15,402 nucleotides of DNA from JBBDRX01 sp040905245 (GCA_040905245.1 JBBDRX010000113.1:1-15402), one strand, 5' to 3'. Counted from the stretch's first letter, positions 1-7,534 are shown. A program made the numbers and translations. The notes: generated by a model from the sequence alone, not told the origin.

Positions 1-2364
1 AGAGACATCATTCGGCTCCTGAGAGATACCTATTCCGGCACAATGGGCTCCGAATATATGCACCTGCTGGATCTGGACGAACGCGCCTGGCTCAAAGAGC
101 GCATGGAGTCCACGACTAATACACCGAACCTCGATAAAAAAGAGAAGGAGAATATCCTTCACAAGTTGAACCAGGCAATGGCTTTTGAGCAGTTTTTGCA
201 CAAAAAGTACATTGGACACAAGCGGTTTTCGCTGGAAGGGGCAGAGACATTGATCCCGATGATGCACTTTCTATTCGAGGAGGCGGGAGAGGAGTCTATT
301 GAAAAGTTCTTCCTTGGCATGGCACACAGAGGCCGGCTTAATATTCTCGTTAACATCATGAACAAACCGTACCGCAAGGTATTTGCCGATTTCGAGGGCA
401 ATATTGATCCCGAAACAATTCAGGGATCCGGTGATGTAAAGTACCATCTCGGTGCGAAAGGTGAATACAAAACAAGCAACGGGAAGAGTATTCAGGTAGA
501 GCTGATGCCCAACCCGAGTCATCTTGAATCCGTGAATCCTGTTGTCGAGGGAGCAACCCGCGCCATTCAGGACCACCATGAAAGTGAAGACGCAGCCCGG
601 AAGATCGTTCCCATCCTGATGCACGGGGATGCGGCCTTTGCCGGACAGGGTGTTGTGGCCGAAACCCTCAACATGTCTCAGCTTCGCGGATATGAAACGG
701 GAGGTACCATCCATGTAATCATCAATAACCAGATTGGCTTTACGACCCTTCCCGAAGATGCCCGGTCAACCGAGTACGCATCGGACCTTGCTAAAATGAT
801 TCTGGCTCCAATCTTTCACGTAAATGGTGATGACCCGGAAGCAGCAGTTCACGCAATCCGGATGGCATTTGAGTATCGACAGAAGTTTGGCAAGGATGTC
901 GTTATTGATCTGATCTGTTATCGAAAGCATGGACACAATGAAGGAGATGAACCCGCCTTCACCCAGCCCGGCCTGTATGAAGAGATTGATATTCACCCGA
1001 CTGTACGGGATCTCTACGTCAAAAAACTTCTTCAGATAGGAGAATTTACAGAAGAAGAGATGCAGGAAATTTTTGACGAGTTTGACGAACTGCTTCAGCA
1101 GGCTTTCGAAGATGCCAAAAATGACTCGGCACTGGAAGTTACAGATAAAATGCTGGACCGAAGTGAGGAAGACCAGGAGGATCGCGATCTCTTTCCGGAT
1201 ACAACCTATTTCGTTGAAGAGCTCAACGAAATCGCGATTAAACTCAATACGGTTCCGAAAGAGTTCGATGCCAACCCCAAGCTTCTGCGACAACTTGCCA
1301 AACGGGCCGAAATCGTTAAGAAAAATGAGAAAAAACTGGATTGGGGATTTGCTGAAGCACTGGCATTCGGGTCGTTACTGAAAAGCGGAATAACGATCCG
1401 CCTTACCGGACAGGATGTTGAGAGAGGGACCTTCTCTCATCGTCATGCGGTACTTCACGGAACCAAAACGGATCAACGATTTACACCACTCAACAATCTG
1501 AGTGAGGATCAGGGCAGGTTCTACCCGTTCAATAGTCACCTGAGTGAATTTGCCGCTCTTGGTTTTGAATTTGGATACAGTGCAGCCAAACGAGATGCCC
1601 TGGTGATCTGGGAAGCCCAGTTTGGGGATTTTGTCAATGGGGCACAGGTTATTATTGACCAGTTTATCTCTGCGTCCGAAGCCAAATGGAGACAACAATC
1701 CTCCCTGGTCATGACTCTTCCACACGGGTTTGAAGGCCAGGGCCCCGAACACTCGTCGGCTCGGCTGGAGCGGTTTCTCCAACTCTGCGCAGAAGACAAT
1801 ATGCAAGTCATGAATCTCACCACGCCAGATCAGTATTTCCATGCTCTGCGAAAGCAAACCCTTCAGGGGACAAAAAAACCGCTGGTTATTATGTCTCCTA
1901 AAAGTCTTCTTCGGCATCCAAAAGCGGTTTGCAACGTAGACCAACTTGCAAATGGAAAGTTTCGTCCCCTGATTCCGGACGAAACCACAACCAGCAAGAA
2001 AGAGGTCAAAAGACTGGTTTTCTGTTCCGGCAAGGTCTACTATGATCTCTTATCCGGACGCGAATCTTCCGGAAAGGAGAAGAGCGTAGCTATCGCACGG
2101 GTTGAACAGTTCTATCCGTTTCCAGACCAGGATGTCACCACACTTCTCGAGAAGTACAGTAATGTAGAAGAGATTGTCTGGTGTCAGGAAGAACCGAGGA
2201 ACATGGGTGGTTGGACGTTTGTATCTCCCCGTTTCACCAAGCTGCTTCAATCCGGGCAACAACTGGAGTACGCGGGCCGACAGGCATCAGCATCCCCGGC
2301 AACCGGCCAGAAAAAGATTCATGAAGCAGAGCAGGAGCAACTGGTCAAGACTGCAATCGGATAA
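1..2364 (+). CDS. sucA: 2-oxoglutarate dehydrogenase E1 component, 5'-truncated by the window edge
   Basis: This is the thiamine-diphosphate-dependent E1 subunit of the cytoplasmic 2-oxoglutarate dehydrogenase complex of the TCA cycle, which decarboxylates 2-oxoglutarate and hands the succinyl group to the E2 lipoyl domain. The frame is open from base 1 and reads family sequence (RDIIRLLRDTYSGTMGSEYM) upstream of the first ATG at 43, so that ATG is internal. About 787 codons are present; the family is usually 900 residues or more, so the N-terminal part is missing. Visible motifs are AHRGRLNILVN, GSGDVKYHLG, NPSHLESVNPVVEGA, the cofactor-binding GDAAFAGQG followed by NNQIGF, and in the C-terminal transketolase-like half HGFEGQGPEHSSARLERF, MSPKSLLRHP and QEEPRNMGGW. 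It is the only + strand gene and converges on the PTPS gene, with 26 bp between the two stop codons. Identification is very secure. A sucB gene would be expected nearby but is not in the 3' flank. Confidence 0.97.
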   Translation, partial: RDIIRLLRDTYSGTMGSEYMHLLDLDERAWLKERMESTTNTPNLDKKEKENILHKLNQAMAFEQFLHKKYIGHKRFSLEGAETLIPMMHFLFEEAGEESIEKFFLGMAHRGRLNILVNIMNKPYRKVFADFEGNIDPETIQGSGDVKYHLGAKGEYKTSNGKSIQVELMPNPSHLESVNPVVEGATRAIQDHHESEDAARKIVPILMHGDAAFAGQGVVAETLNMSQLRGYETGGTIHVIINNQIGFTTLPEDARSTEYASDLAKMILAPIFHVNGDDPEAAVHAIRMAFEYRQKFGKDVVIDLICYRKHGHNEGDEPAFTQPGLYEEIDIHPTVRDLYVKKLLQIGEFTEEEMQEIFDEFDELLQQAFEDAKNDSALEVTDKMLDRSEEDQEDRDLFPDTTYFVEELNEIAIKLNTVPKEFDANPKLLRQLAKRAEIVKKNEKKLDWGFAEALAFGSLLKSGITIRLTGQDVERGTFSHRHAVLHGTKTDQRFTPLNNLSEDQGRFYPFNSHLSEFAALGFEFGYSAAKRDALVIWEAQFGDFVNGAQVIIDQFISASEAKWRQQSSLVMTLPHGFEGQGPEHSSARLERFLQLCAEDNMQVMNLTTPDQYFHALRKQTLQGTKKPLVIMSPKSLLRHPKAVCNVDQLANGKFRPLIPDETTTSKKEVKRLVFCSGKVYYDLLSGRESSGKEKSVAIARVEQFYPFPDQDVTTLLEKYSNVEEIVWCQEEPRNMGGWTFVSPRFTKLLQSGQQLEYAGRQASASPATGQKKIHEAEQEQLVKTAIG

Positions 2365-2375
2365 ATCCGATTGCA
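2352..2375. terminator. Perfect 10-bp inverted repeat spanning the sucA stop codon
   Basis: TGCAATCGGA (2352-2361), a 4-base TAAA loop, and TCCGATTGCA (2366-2375) form a perfect hairpin. The sucA TAA stop is the first three loop bases. It lies between the convergent sucA and PTPS genes, so it could terminate transcription from either side. No U-tract follows on either strand, so it is not a canonical intrinsic terminator; it may be a 3'-end stabiliser or a Rho-assisted end. Confidence 0.5.
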
Positions 2376-2390
2376 CCTAACAGGAATGGG

Positions 2391-2813
2391 TTAATCCGGA
2401 CGATACTCAGCTGAGTTCCGATTGGTTTCATGCAGTCTCACCGCATGAAGCCGGGCTCCATCAGCCGCAGCCGCTTCGACGGGGTCCCTCAGACGTTCAT
2501 AGAAAACCCTCGCGAGATTTTCAGAGGTAGGAATAATACCTGACAGGTAGGAAACATCCGTGTTCAGATTCTTGTGATCACAGGGTTCGATGACTTCCTG
2601 TTCAATCAACGCCTGAAGGATCCCCAAATCAATTACATACCCTGTTTCAGGGTCGGGATTTCCGGCTACTACAACTTCAAGTAGATAGTTGTGACCATGC
2701 CAGTTCGGATGATTGCACTTCCCGTAGATCTCTCTGTTCCACTGATCCGATTTGTCCGGATTGTGGAGTCTGTGTGCAGCGTTAAAGTGAGCTTTTCTGA
2801 TAACGTAATTCAA
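2391..2813 (-). CDS. 6-pyruvoyl-tetrahydropterin synthase / QueD-family protein (animal PTPS-like active site)
   Basis: The 140-residue length fits the T-fold PTPS/QueD family, which acts on 7,8-dihydroneopterin triphosphate in the cytoplasm. Zinc ligands H14 (in AHRL), H39 and H41 (in HGH), catalytic C33, the D79-H80 pair (CDHKNL) and the pterin-anchoring E119 (HET) are all present. The cysteine is spaced C-x5-HGH, as in animal PTPS (GKCNxPNxHGHNY), not C-x3-HGH as in QueD, and the DHKNLNTDV and TSENLA segments also resemble animal PTPS. This favours 6-pyruvoyltetrahydropterin formation for a biopterin-type cofactor over queuosine synthesis, though an automatic annotation may well call it queD. 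The start is TTG at 2813-2811: an in-frame TGA lies three codons upstream and the family N-terminus (NYVIRKAHFNAAHRL) begins right there. No Shine-Dalgarno sequence is evident. It lies 51 bp downstream of ftsH and may be cotranscribed with it. Confidence 0.9.
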   Translation of the reverse strand: MNYVIRKAHFNAAHRLHNPDKSDQWNREIYGKCNHPNWHGHNYLLEVVVAGNPDPETGYVIDLGILQALIEQEVIEPCDHKNLNTDVSYLSGIIPTSENLARVFYERLRDPVEAAAADGARLHAVRLHETNRNSAEYRPD

Positions 2814-2836
2814 AACCGTTCACTGGCTCAATCGTT

Positions 2837-2882
2837 AAAAACAGAACGACTCTGATCTGTAATTCTACGTTTTTTCAGAGTC
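2837..2882 (-). terminator. Weak terminator-like hairpin overlapping the ftsH stop
   Basis: GACTCTGA (2848-2855) pairs perfectly with TCAGAGTC (2875-2882) around a 19-base loop that holds the ftsH TAG stop. On the - strand the stem is followed by six bases and then five T (complement of 2837-2841). The long loop and displaced T-tract make this a leaky terminator at best, compatible with partial read-through into the PTPS gene. Confidence 0.3.
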
Positions 2883-4985
2883 CTGATCTGTTTCGGTTGG
2901 TGAAACTTCTGCCTCACTCCCATTTCTTTCTTTCTTTGAAGAGTCACTTTTCTCTTCCTTGTCCCGAGACCTTTTGGCAGAAGACTGTGATTCAGCATCC
3001 TTTCCATTTTTGGCAGATACGGAACTTTCGTGGGCACTTCCGAATACACCTTCGGGATGATTCCCATAGGGCCGGTCACCCAGCATTTCTCTTAGTTCAA
3101 CATGGGTAAGTACCTCTTTATCAAGCAGAACTTCGGCCATTGTATCCAGCTTATCCCTGTGTTTTTCGAGCAGTTTTACAGTTTTCTTTCTATTCAATTG
3201 AATGATATTCTCCACCGCCTTGTCAATTCGTTCAGCGGTTTTTTCTGAATACTTCTTATTGAACCCAAAACTGTTACTGTCCGGATTCTTTGAATCCTTC
3301 AGAGAAATATAGCCCAATTCATCACTCATGCCGTATTCTGCAACCATTGCATACGCCATATTGGTAATCCTTTCGAGATCGTTTTGCGCACCGGTCGAAA
3401 TTCTACCAAAGATAATCTCTTCCGCCACTCTACCTCCGAGTAAAGCACAGATTTTGTCATTCAACTCCTCAACCGTCATCAAAAAACGATCTTCAAGCGG
3501 TGTCTGTAGTGTGTATCCCAGTGCGGCAAATCCCCGGGGGACGATACTTACCTTCAGCACAGGATCGGTATACTCAAGAAACCATCCCACAATTGCGTGG
3601 CCCGACTCATGATATGCCACAATTTTTCTTTCATTCGGACTAATCAATTTGTTCTTCTTCTCAAGGCCGGCAACAACTCTCTCAATTGCATCCTGAAAGT
3701 CTTCCATCTCAACGACCTTCTTATCTCTTCTTGCAGCAAGAAGAGCCGCCTCATTACAGAGATTTGCCAACTCTGCACCAGCAAATCCAGGGGTCTGGGA
3801 GGCAAGTACTTTTAAGTCGATATCGTCAGAGAGAGTCAACTTCGCCGCATGAACTTCCAGTACCTTGACCCTTCCCTGCAGATCCGGTTTGTCTATGAGA
3901 ATCTGTCGATCGAACCTGCCTGGGCGGAGCAGTGCCGAATCGAGTACATCAGGCCGGTTCGTAGCAGCCATGATAATCACTCCCTTGTCGGAATTAAACC
4001 CGTCCATCTCACTCAGAAGCTGGTTCAATGTGTTTTCCCGCTCATCATTCGCACCCATCTGCATTCCCCGTCCACGGCTTCTGCCGATGGAATCAATCTC
4101 ATCGATAAAAACAATACACGGAGCTTTCTCCTTGGCTTGCTTAAACAGATCCCGAACCCGCGCAGCACCAACTCCAACAAACATCTCGACAAAGTCGGAG
4201 CCACTCAACGAGAAGAACGGTACATCTGCCTCTCCGGCAGTTGCCTTCGCCAACAATGTCTTTCCGGTTCCGGGCGGCCCCACCAGTATGACGCCTTTAG
4301 GAAGGTTGCCTCCAAGCCTGGTAAATTTTTGGGGGTTCTTCAGAAATTCTACAACCTCTTCCACTTCAGCTTTTGCCTCCTGCAGGCCTGCAACATCCTT
4401 GAAAGAGACTTTGTTTTCGGACTGCTTGTCATAGAGTGATGCTTTGTTTTTCCCGATATTCATCACTTGCTGGCCCGGATTCATGCGACGGAATATAAAT
4501 ACCCAGAATGCAATAATCAGAGCAATTGGAATCAACCAGACAAGAATCCCTCCCCACCAGTTCTCTTCTACCCGGACGTCATAAACAACTCCATGTTCGT
4601 CCAGCATGGAGCGAATCTCGTCACCTTCAAGCATTGTGGTGAAGAAGTTTTTATACTGCTCTTCATCGGAAACACCGAATTGCCACTGATCCTCGGATGG
4701 TTCGGGTTTCTCGATAATTCCCTCTTCAACAGCCAGATCGGAAAAGGTTCCCTTTACATCCGTCCGGTTGGTAATGAGTATCTCTTCTACATACCCCTTC
4801 TCTACATACTCAAGGAATGTACTGTATTTTATGCGCTCCGAGGATTCACTCGGAACCATATAAAAATTGAAGGCAATCAATACAAGAAACAGAATGACAT
4901 AGATCCAGATCGGAAATTTCGGACTTTTGCTATTCTTTCCTGGTGCCTTTCGTTTCTGGCCTGACTTATTTTGTTTGTTGGACAT
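2865..4985 (-). CDS. ftsH: ATP-dependent zinc metalloprotease FtsH
   Basis: Membrane-anchored AAA+ protease that extracts and degrades misfolded membrane proteins and selected cytoplasmic regulators. The 706 residues show the complete layout: a basic N-terminus, TM1 around 27-43, a periplasmic domain of about 100 residues, TM2 around 146-167, Walker A GPPGTGKT (236-243), pore motif FVG (269-271), Walker B with IDEID (294-298), second region of homology with ATNRPDVLD and RPGRFDR (341-360), and the zinc-binding HESGH (459-463) with the third ligand D536 in TGAQND. All catalytic residues are intact. From about residue 645 to the end the protein is a charged Ser/Lys/Glu-rich tail, somewhat long compared with E. 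coli FtsH (about 644 residues in all). The ATG start has no obvious Shine-Dalgarno sequence. It follows the ThiL-like gene after a 98-bp gap that may hold its own promoter. Confidence 0.98.
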   Translation of the reverse strand: MSNKQNKSGQKRKAPGKNSKSPKFPIWIYVILFLVLIAFNFYMVPSESSERIKYSTFLEYVEKGYVEEILITNRTDVKGTFSDLAVEEGIIEKPEPSEDQWQFGVSDEEQYKNFFTTMLEGDEIRSMLDEHGVVYDVRVEENWWGGILVWLIPIALIIAFWVFIFRRMNPGQQVMNIGKNKASLYDKQSENKVSFKDVAGLQEAKAEVEEVVEFLKNPQKFTRLGGNLPKGVILVGPPGTGKTLLAKATAGEADVPFFSLSGSDFVEMFVGVGAARVRDLFKQAKEKAPCIVFIDEIDSIGRSRGRGMQMGANDERENTLNQLLSEMDGFNSDKGVIIMAATNRPDVLDSALLRPGRFDRQILIDKPDLQGRVKVLEVHAAKLTLSDDIDLKVLASQTPGFAGAELANLCNEAALLAARRDKKVVEMEDFQDAIERVVAGLEKKNKLISPNERKIVAYHESGHAIVGWFLEYTDPVLKVSIVPRGFAALGYTLQTPLEDRFLMTVEELNDKICALLGGRVAEEIIFGRISTGAQNDLERITNMAYAMVAEYGMSDELGYISLKDSKNPDSNSFGFNKKYSEKTAERIDKAVENIIQLNRKKTVKLLEKHRDKLDTMAEVLLDKEVLTHVELREMLGDRPYGNHPEGVFGSAHESSVSAKNGKDAESQSSAKRSRDKEEKSDSSKKERNGSEAEVSPTETDQDSEKT

Positions 4986-5049
4986 CTAAATAATTTTCTG
5001 CTATAAAGAAGAGTAAATATAAGGTTTTTTGTATTCTCATGTGTTTTAC

Positions 5050-5078
5050 ACTTTATCGGCGGGCCTGTTCATGATCAA
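5050..5078 (-). promoter_or_regulatory. Possible ftsH promoter
   Basis: On the - strand TTGATC (complement of 5073-5078) and TAAAGT (complement of 5050-5055) are separated by 17 bp. Each matches the sigma-70-type hexamers at four of six positions. They lie in the 98-bp gap upstream of ftsH and would give a leader of roughly 60 bases. The match is weak. Confidence 0.25.
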
Positions 5079-5083
5079 TCGTC

Positions 5084-6091
5084 TCACTCTTCACCTGTGT
5101 GCACAACAATCCCTTTCTCCGGCTCCAGAATCTCCCCGATAACCTGAAAGTCGTTGAATTTATTTTTAATGTGTTCTACATCTGCGGGTCTGAGTGTAAA
5201 GAGAAGTTCATAATCTTCCCCTCCGTAACATGCATAACGATCTACATCTTCTTTCATTTCATCCGCTACAGCTCTGGTCTCAAGAGCAATTGGCAGTGCC
5301 GGAATGAAAAACTCACACCCTACCCCATGCCATTCTACCAGTTGTTGAATCTCATTCATAACGCCAAGACTTACATCGATCATTCCTGATGGATTTACGC
5401 CACTCTCCCGTAAACCATCGAGAAGATCGAACCGCGCTCTCGGTAACAATTGTCGTTGAACAACATATTGATACGGCTCAAGGTCGGGTTGAAACTGCTT
5501 CTCTCCGCTTTCCTGCCACGCCTTTTTCTCCCTGAGCAGTACGCGAAGTCCAGCCATGGCACCTCCAAGATCACCGGTAACACAAACCTGGTCTCCCGGG
5601 TTGCACGCTCCTGCTTCAACAATATTGCTGTTGTCAGATGCACCGATAACATGAACAGAGATCGTTACGTTCTCTCGTGCAGCTGTCACGTCTGTAGTGC
5701 GCAGCGAGGTTTTATAGAGATCGGAGCTTTTCTCAAAACCATCGTATATAGCATTGACCATTTCGACTGAGACCTTGTTCGGAAATCCCACAGAAATCGT
5801 TGCAAGTAGAGGGCTCGCATTCATCGCATATATCTTGCTCACAGCCGTTGCCATCACTTTCTGTCCCAGATACTCCAAAGGGGTATAGACCAAATCGAAA
5901 TGGACAGAATCAATGAAAATCGAGGAAGAAGAAACTATTTTCTTTCCCTCGAACAAATTTCCGCTGAGAATATTAGAACGAAAGTGTTTTCCATCCGGAA
6001 TCTCTTCACGGTTATACCCACTCCTATTCTGCAGCTTCGTTAGAAGCTGTGAAAATCCGAATTCCTGAATGGGTGTAAAGTTTTTTTCCAT
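5084..6091 (-). CDS. thiL: ThiL-like (thiamine-monophosphate kinase / AIR synthase-related) protein with a degenerate active site
   Basis: The 335 residues align along their whole length with ThiL, which phosphorylates thiamine monophosphate to thiamine diphosphate. Shared segments are VHFDLVYTPLEYLG (63-76), IYAMNASP (87-94), the hinge GDQVCVTGDLGGAMAGL (166-182), QRQLLPRAR (212-220), MIDVS (237-241) and the C-terminal GGEDYELLFT (290-299). However, residues the family uses for Mg2+ and phosphate are changed. The GDD motif is replaced by SNI (39-41), the Asp of the TTDLLLEGVHF-type motif by S57, the Asp of SDIYAM by K86, the second Asp of IDISDGL by L242, and the GGD glycines by T132-T133, although D134 and D239 remain. 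The reading frame is intact, which argues against simple decay. It may be a regulatory or pterin/nucleotide-binding pseudo-enzyme, or a divergent kinase. It follows a strong terminator, so it has its own promoter. The ATG start has no clear Shine-Dalgarno sequence. Confidence 0.82.
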   Translation of the reverse strand: MEKNFTPIQEFGFSQLLTKLQNRSGYNREEIPDGKHFRSNILSGNLFEGKKIVSSSSIFIDSVHFDLVYTPLEYLGQKVMATAVSKIYAMNASPLLATISVGFPNKVSVEMVNAIYDGFEKSSDLYKTSLRTTDVTAARENVTISVHVIGASDNSNIVEAGACNPGDQVCVTGDLGGAMAGLRVLLREKKAWQESGEKQFQPDLEPYQYVVQRQLLPRARFDLLDGLRESGVNPSGMIDVSLGVMNEIQQLVEWHGVGCEFFIPALPIALETRAVADEMKEDVDRYACYGGEDYELLFTLRPADVEHIKNKFNDFQVIGEILEPEKGIVVHTGEE

Positions 6092-6152
6092 AATCTGAAA
6101 TAAAAAATGTGATCAATGCATTTGAATTTACGACCAGAATGATTGACATCTC

Positions 6153-6163
6153 CCGATAATCGG
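6153..6163. repeat. Short palindrome CCGATAATCGG upstream of the ThiL-like gene
   Basis: CCGAT and ATCGG flank a single central A, about 60 bp upstream of the ThiL-like start and just downstream of the exbD terminator. The position would suit an operator, but an 11-bp palindrome can easily occur by chance. Confidence 0.2.
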
Positions 6164-6175
6164 AACACATAAAAC

Positions 6176-6213
6176 AAAAAAGGCATTTACACCATAGTGC
6201 AAATGCCTTTTTT
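6176..6213 (-). terminator. Strong intrinsic terminator closing the exbB/exbD operon
   Basis: AAAAAAGGCATTT (6176-6188) pairs perfectly over 13 bp with AAATGCCTTTTTT (6201-6213). The 12-base loop can form a further CAC/GTG helix (6190-6192 with 6197-6199). On the - strand the stem ends in six T, right after the exbD stop at 6233. The symmetric A/T tracts also make it work in principle on the + strand. It separates the Exb operon from the ThiL-like gene. Confidence 0.9.
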
Positions 6214-6232
6214 AAACTGGGATGGTACAGAT

Positions 6233-6679
6233 CTACATTTCACGCCTTGTAGAGTAGTTAACACGCAATGTTCCTGCATGCCGAAGCTCCTGCTGAACAT
6301 CCGTAACAATACCGAATTCGGAATCCTGGTCTACTCGAAGTGATACAATCAATCGTGGCTGGTCCATCAACTTATCATACATGATCTGTCGAATGGATCC
6401 CATGTCATCAATCAATGCGTCATCAATCTGTATTCTGGTATCACCAAGCTGTCCGCCACCAAGCCTTTCAGGGCCGATATAGACATAGCTGACCAGTCGT
6501 TTCTGATCTATCTTTTCGATGTTCTCCGCCTCTGTAAAGTCGATTTGAACTTGAAGTTCAACTTCCCTGAGCACGGTAGTTACCATGAAAAAGATAAGAA
6601 GCATAAACACGATATCGGGCATCGCCGATGTCGGTATAGCCTGCTTGGTCTTAGCCGATTTTTTTTGAAATTTAGACAT
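6233..6679 (-). CDS. exbD: ExbD/TolR family biopolymer transport protein (second copy)
   Basis: The 148-residue inner-membrane protein has the ExbD/TolR plan: a short basic cytoplasmic N-terminus (residues 1-13), one transmembrane helix at about 20-38 carrying the proton-relay aspartate D22 (AMPDIVFMLLIFF), and a periplasmic domain. With ExbB it forms a proton-driven motor that energises TonB- or Tol-type transport across the envelope. The periplasmic part departs from typical ExbD: it has an acidic FTEAENIEKIDQK stretch and a GPERLGGGQLGDTR insert before the more usual SLRVDQDSEFGIVTDVQQELR segment. The ATG at 6679 lies 2 bp after the upstream exbD stop, so translation is probably coupled, and an AAGGG-type ribosome-binding sequence precedes it. 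It is the last gene of the operon, followed by a strong terminator. No tonB follows in the window. Confidence 0.93.
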   Translation of the reverse strand: MSKFQKKSAKTKQAIPTSAMPDIVFMLLIFFMVTTVLREVELQVQIDFTEAENIEKIDQKRLVSYVYIGPERLGGGQLGDTRIQIDDALIDDMGSIRQIMYDKLMDQPRLIVSLRVDQDSEFGIVTDVQQELRHAGTLRVNYSTRREM

Positions 6680-6681
6680 TT

Positions 6682-7221
6682 CTACCCTTCATCAGGTTCT
6701 GCGATTGAAATTCGTTTGGGATACAACTCCCTGATCTGCTCCTGTTCCACACTATCATCTTCCAGTGCCGAATATGGAACGCCAAACCGTTCCATTGAAA
6801 CCTGATGGCGCAGATCTTCATACGCCCCCATCACTTCATCAAGCATGTCTATATAGACATTGTATGGAGTCTGCCGATCCGTCCGGATCGAAACGATCGC
6901 ATCGTCAGGTGATTCAGAAAGGTTCGGATCATTTGCAGGGTTGTCTACAAATTCTATCACCATATTCTTTACCTGATCTGCCGAGACAGGTTCATCATCC
7001 AGAAGGATCATTCCCTGTGCATTCACAAGAATGCGAAGCATGTTTCGTTCTCTGATTGGTGGTGGTTCCACGTCATCCGGAATCGGTGGCAGAACCAATC
7101 CTATTCCCGTATCCACGTCAATCGTGGTTACAACAAGGAAAAAGACCAGCAACAGGAAAGCGATGTCGGCCATTGAAGAGCCTTCAATCTCAACATCATC
7201 TCGTTGACGCTTTTTTAACAT
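6682..7221 (-). CDS. exbD: ExbD/TolR family biopolymer transport protein (first copy)
   Basis: This 179-residue paralogue has its relay aspartate at D19 (SSMADIAFLLLVFFLVV), one transmembrane helix at about 17-35, then a proline-rich linker (VLPPIPDDVEPPPIRE). The periplasmic domain starts with MLRILVNAQGMILLDDEPVSADQVK, typical of the family's strand/helix fold. After the conserved IVSIRTDRQTPYNVYIDMLDEVMGAYEDLR segment it carries an acidic C-terminal extension of about 45 residues. The pair of unlike ExbD proteins fits the tandem exbD genes common in Bacteroidota-like genomes, where they may form a heterodimer; that last point is inferred. The ATG at 7221 has an AGAGG ribosome-binding sequence and follows the 89-residue membrane-protein gene after 7 bp. 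Confidence 0.94.
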   Translation of the reverse strand: MLKKRQRDDVEIEGSSMADIAFLLLVFFLVVTTIDVDTGIGLVLPPIPDDVEPPPIRERNMLRILVNAQGMILLDDEPVSADQVKNMVIEFVDNPANDPNLSESPDDAIVSIRTDRQTPYNVYIDMLDEVMGAYEDLRHQVSMERFGVPYSALEDDSVEQEQIRELYPKRISIAEPDEG

Positions 7222-7228
7222 GCTACCT

Positions 7229-7498
7229 CTAAAATTTAAGGGTTCCTTTTAAGCCGGTCACCAAAATCGCCAGTAACATAGCTCCAATCATAATGACCAT
7301 TGTGGCGATACCACTCTGGTCTACGGAACCGGTACCAAGATATGTCGCGCCAAAAATCAGGAAGGGCACAATCATAACCGAGACCTTTTTGATACTCGAT
7401 TTACCCATCATGACATTTCGAACGCCAGCAATCAGAATGGCAATCAGACCGATAACCACCAGTCCGACTCCCAAACCAAGAAAAATTACATCGACCAT
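7229..7498 (-). CDS. Small three-helix membrane protein within the Exb operon, unknown function
   Basis: I do not recognise this 89-residue protein as a named family. It is strongly hydrophobic, with three predicted membrane helices at about 4-25, 39-56 and 64-83. They are joined by a short basic loop (RNVMMGKSSIKK, 27-38) and a polar loop with GTGSVDQSG (55-63). No cysteines, metal-binding or enzymatic motifs are visible. A clear GAGGAG ribosome-binding sequence six bases before the ATG, and tight packing between exbB (36 bp) and exbD (7 bp), show that it is a real, cotranscribed gene. The context suggests a structural or regulatory partner of the ExbB/ExbD motor, but nothing in the sequence proves this. 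Confidence 0.85.
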   Translation of the reverse strand: MVDVIFLGLGVGLVVIGLIAILIAGVRNVMMGKSSIKKVSVMIVPFLIFGATYLGTGSVDQSGIATMVIMIGAMLLAILVTGLKGTLKF

Positions 7499-7534
7499 TG
7501 TCTGCTCCTCTTTGTGGTTGAGATTTGGATCCGG

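Noticed and set aside
271..1944. - strand open frames opposite sucA (147-189 codons)
   Set aside because: They lie antisense to well-conserved sucA codons, and show no ribosome-binding sequence or recognisable domain.
43..2364. ATG at 43 as the start of sucA
   Set aside because: The frame is open from base 1 and reads conserved E1 sequence upstream of this ATG, so the gene is cut by the window edge.
2852..2891. Direct repeat CTGATCTGT at 2852-2860 and 2883-2891
   Set aside because: Only nine bases in two copies beside the ftsH stop; probably chance or part of the hairpin neighbourhood.
3849..4439. Long + strand open frames opposite ftsH (about 190 codons)
   Set aside because: They are antisense to the conserved AAA domain, resemble no protein, and follow from the codon pattern of ftsH.
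5084..6091. Calling the ThiL-like gene a pseudogene
   Set aside because: The reading frame is intact at near-normal length and structural motifs are conserved; loss is confined to active-site residues.
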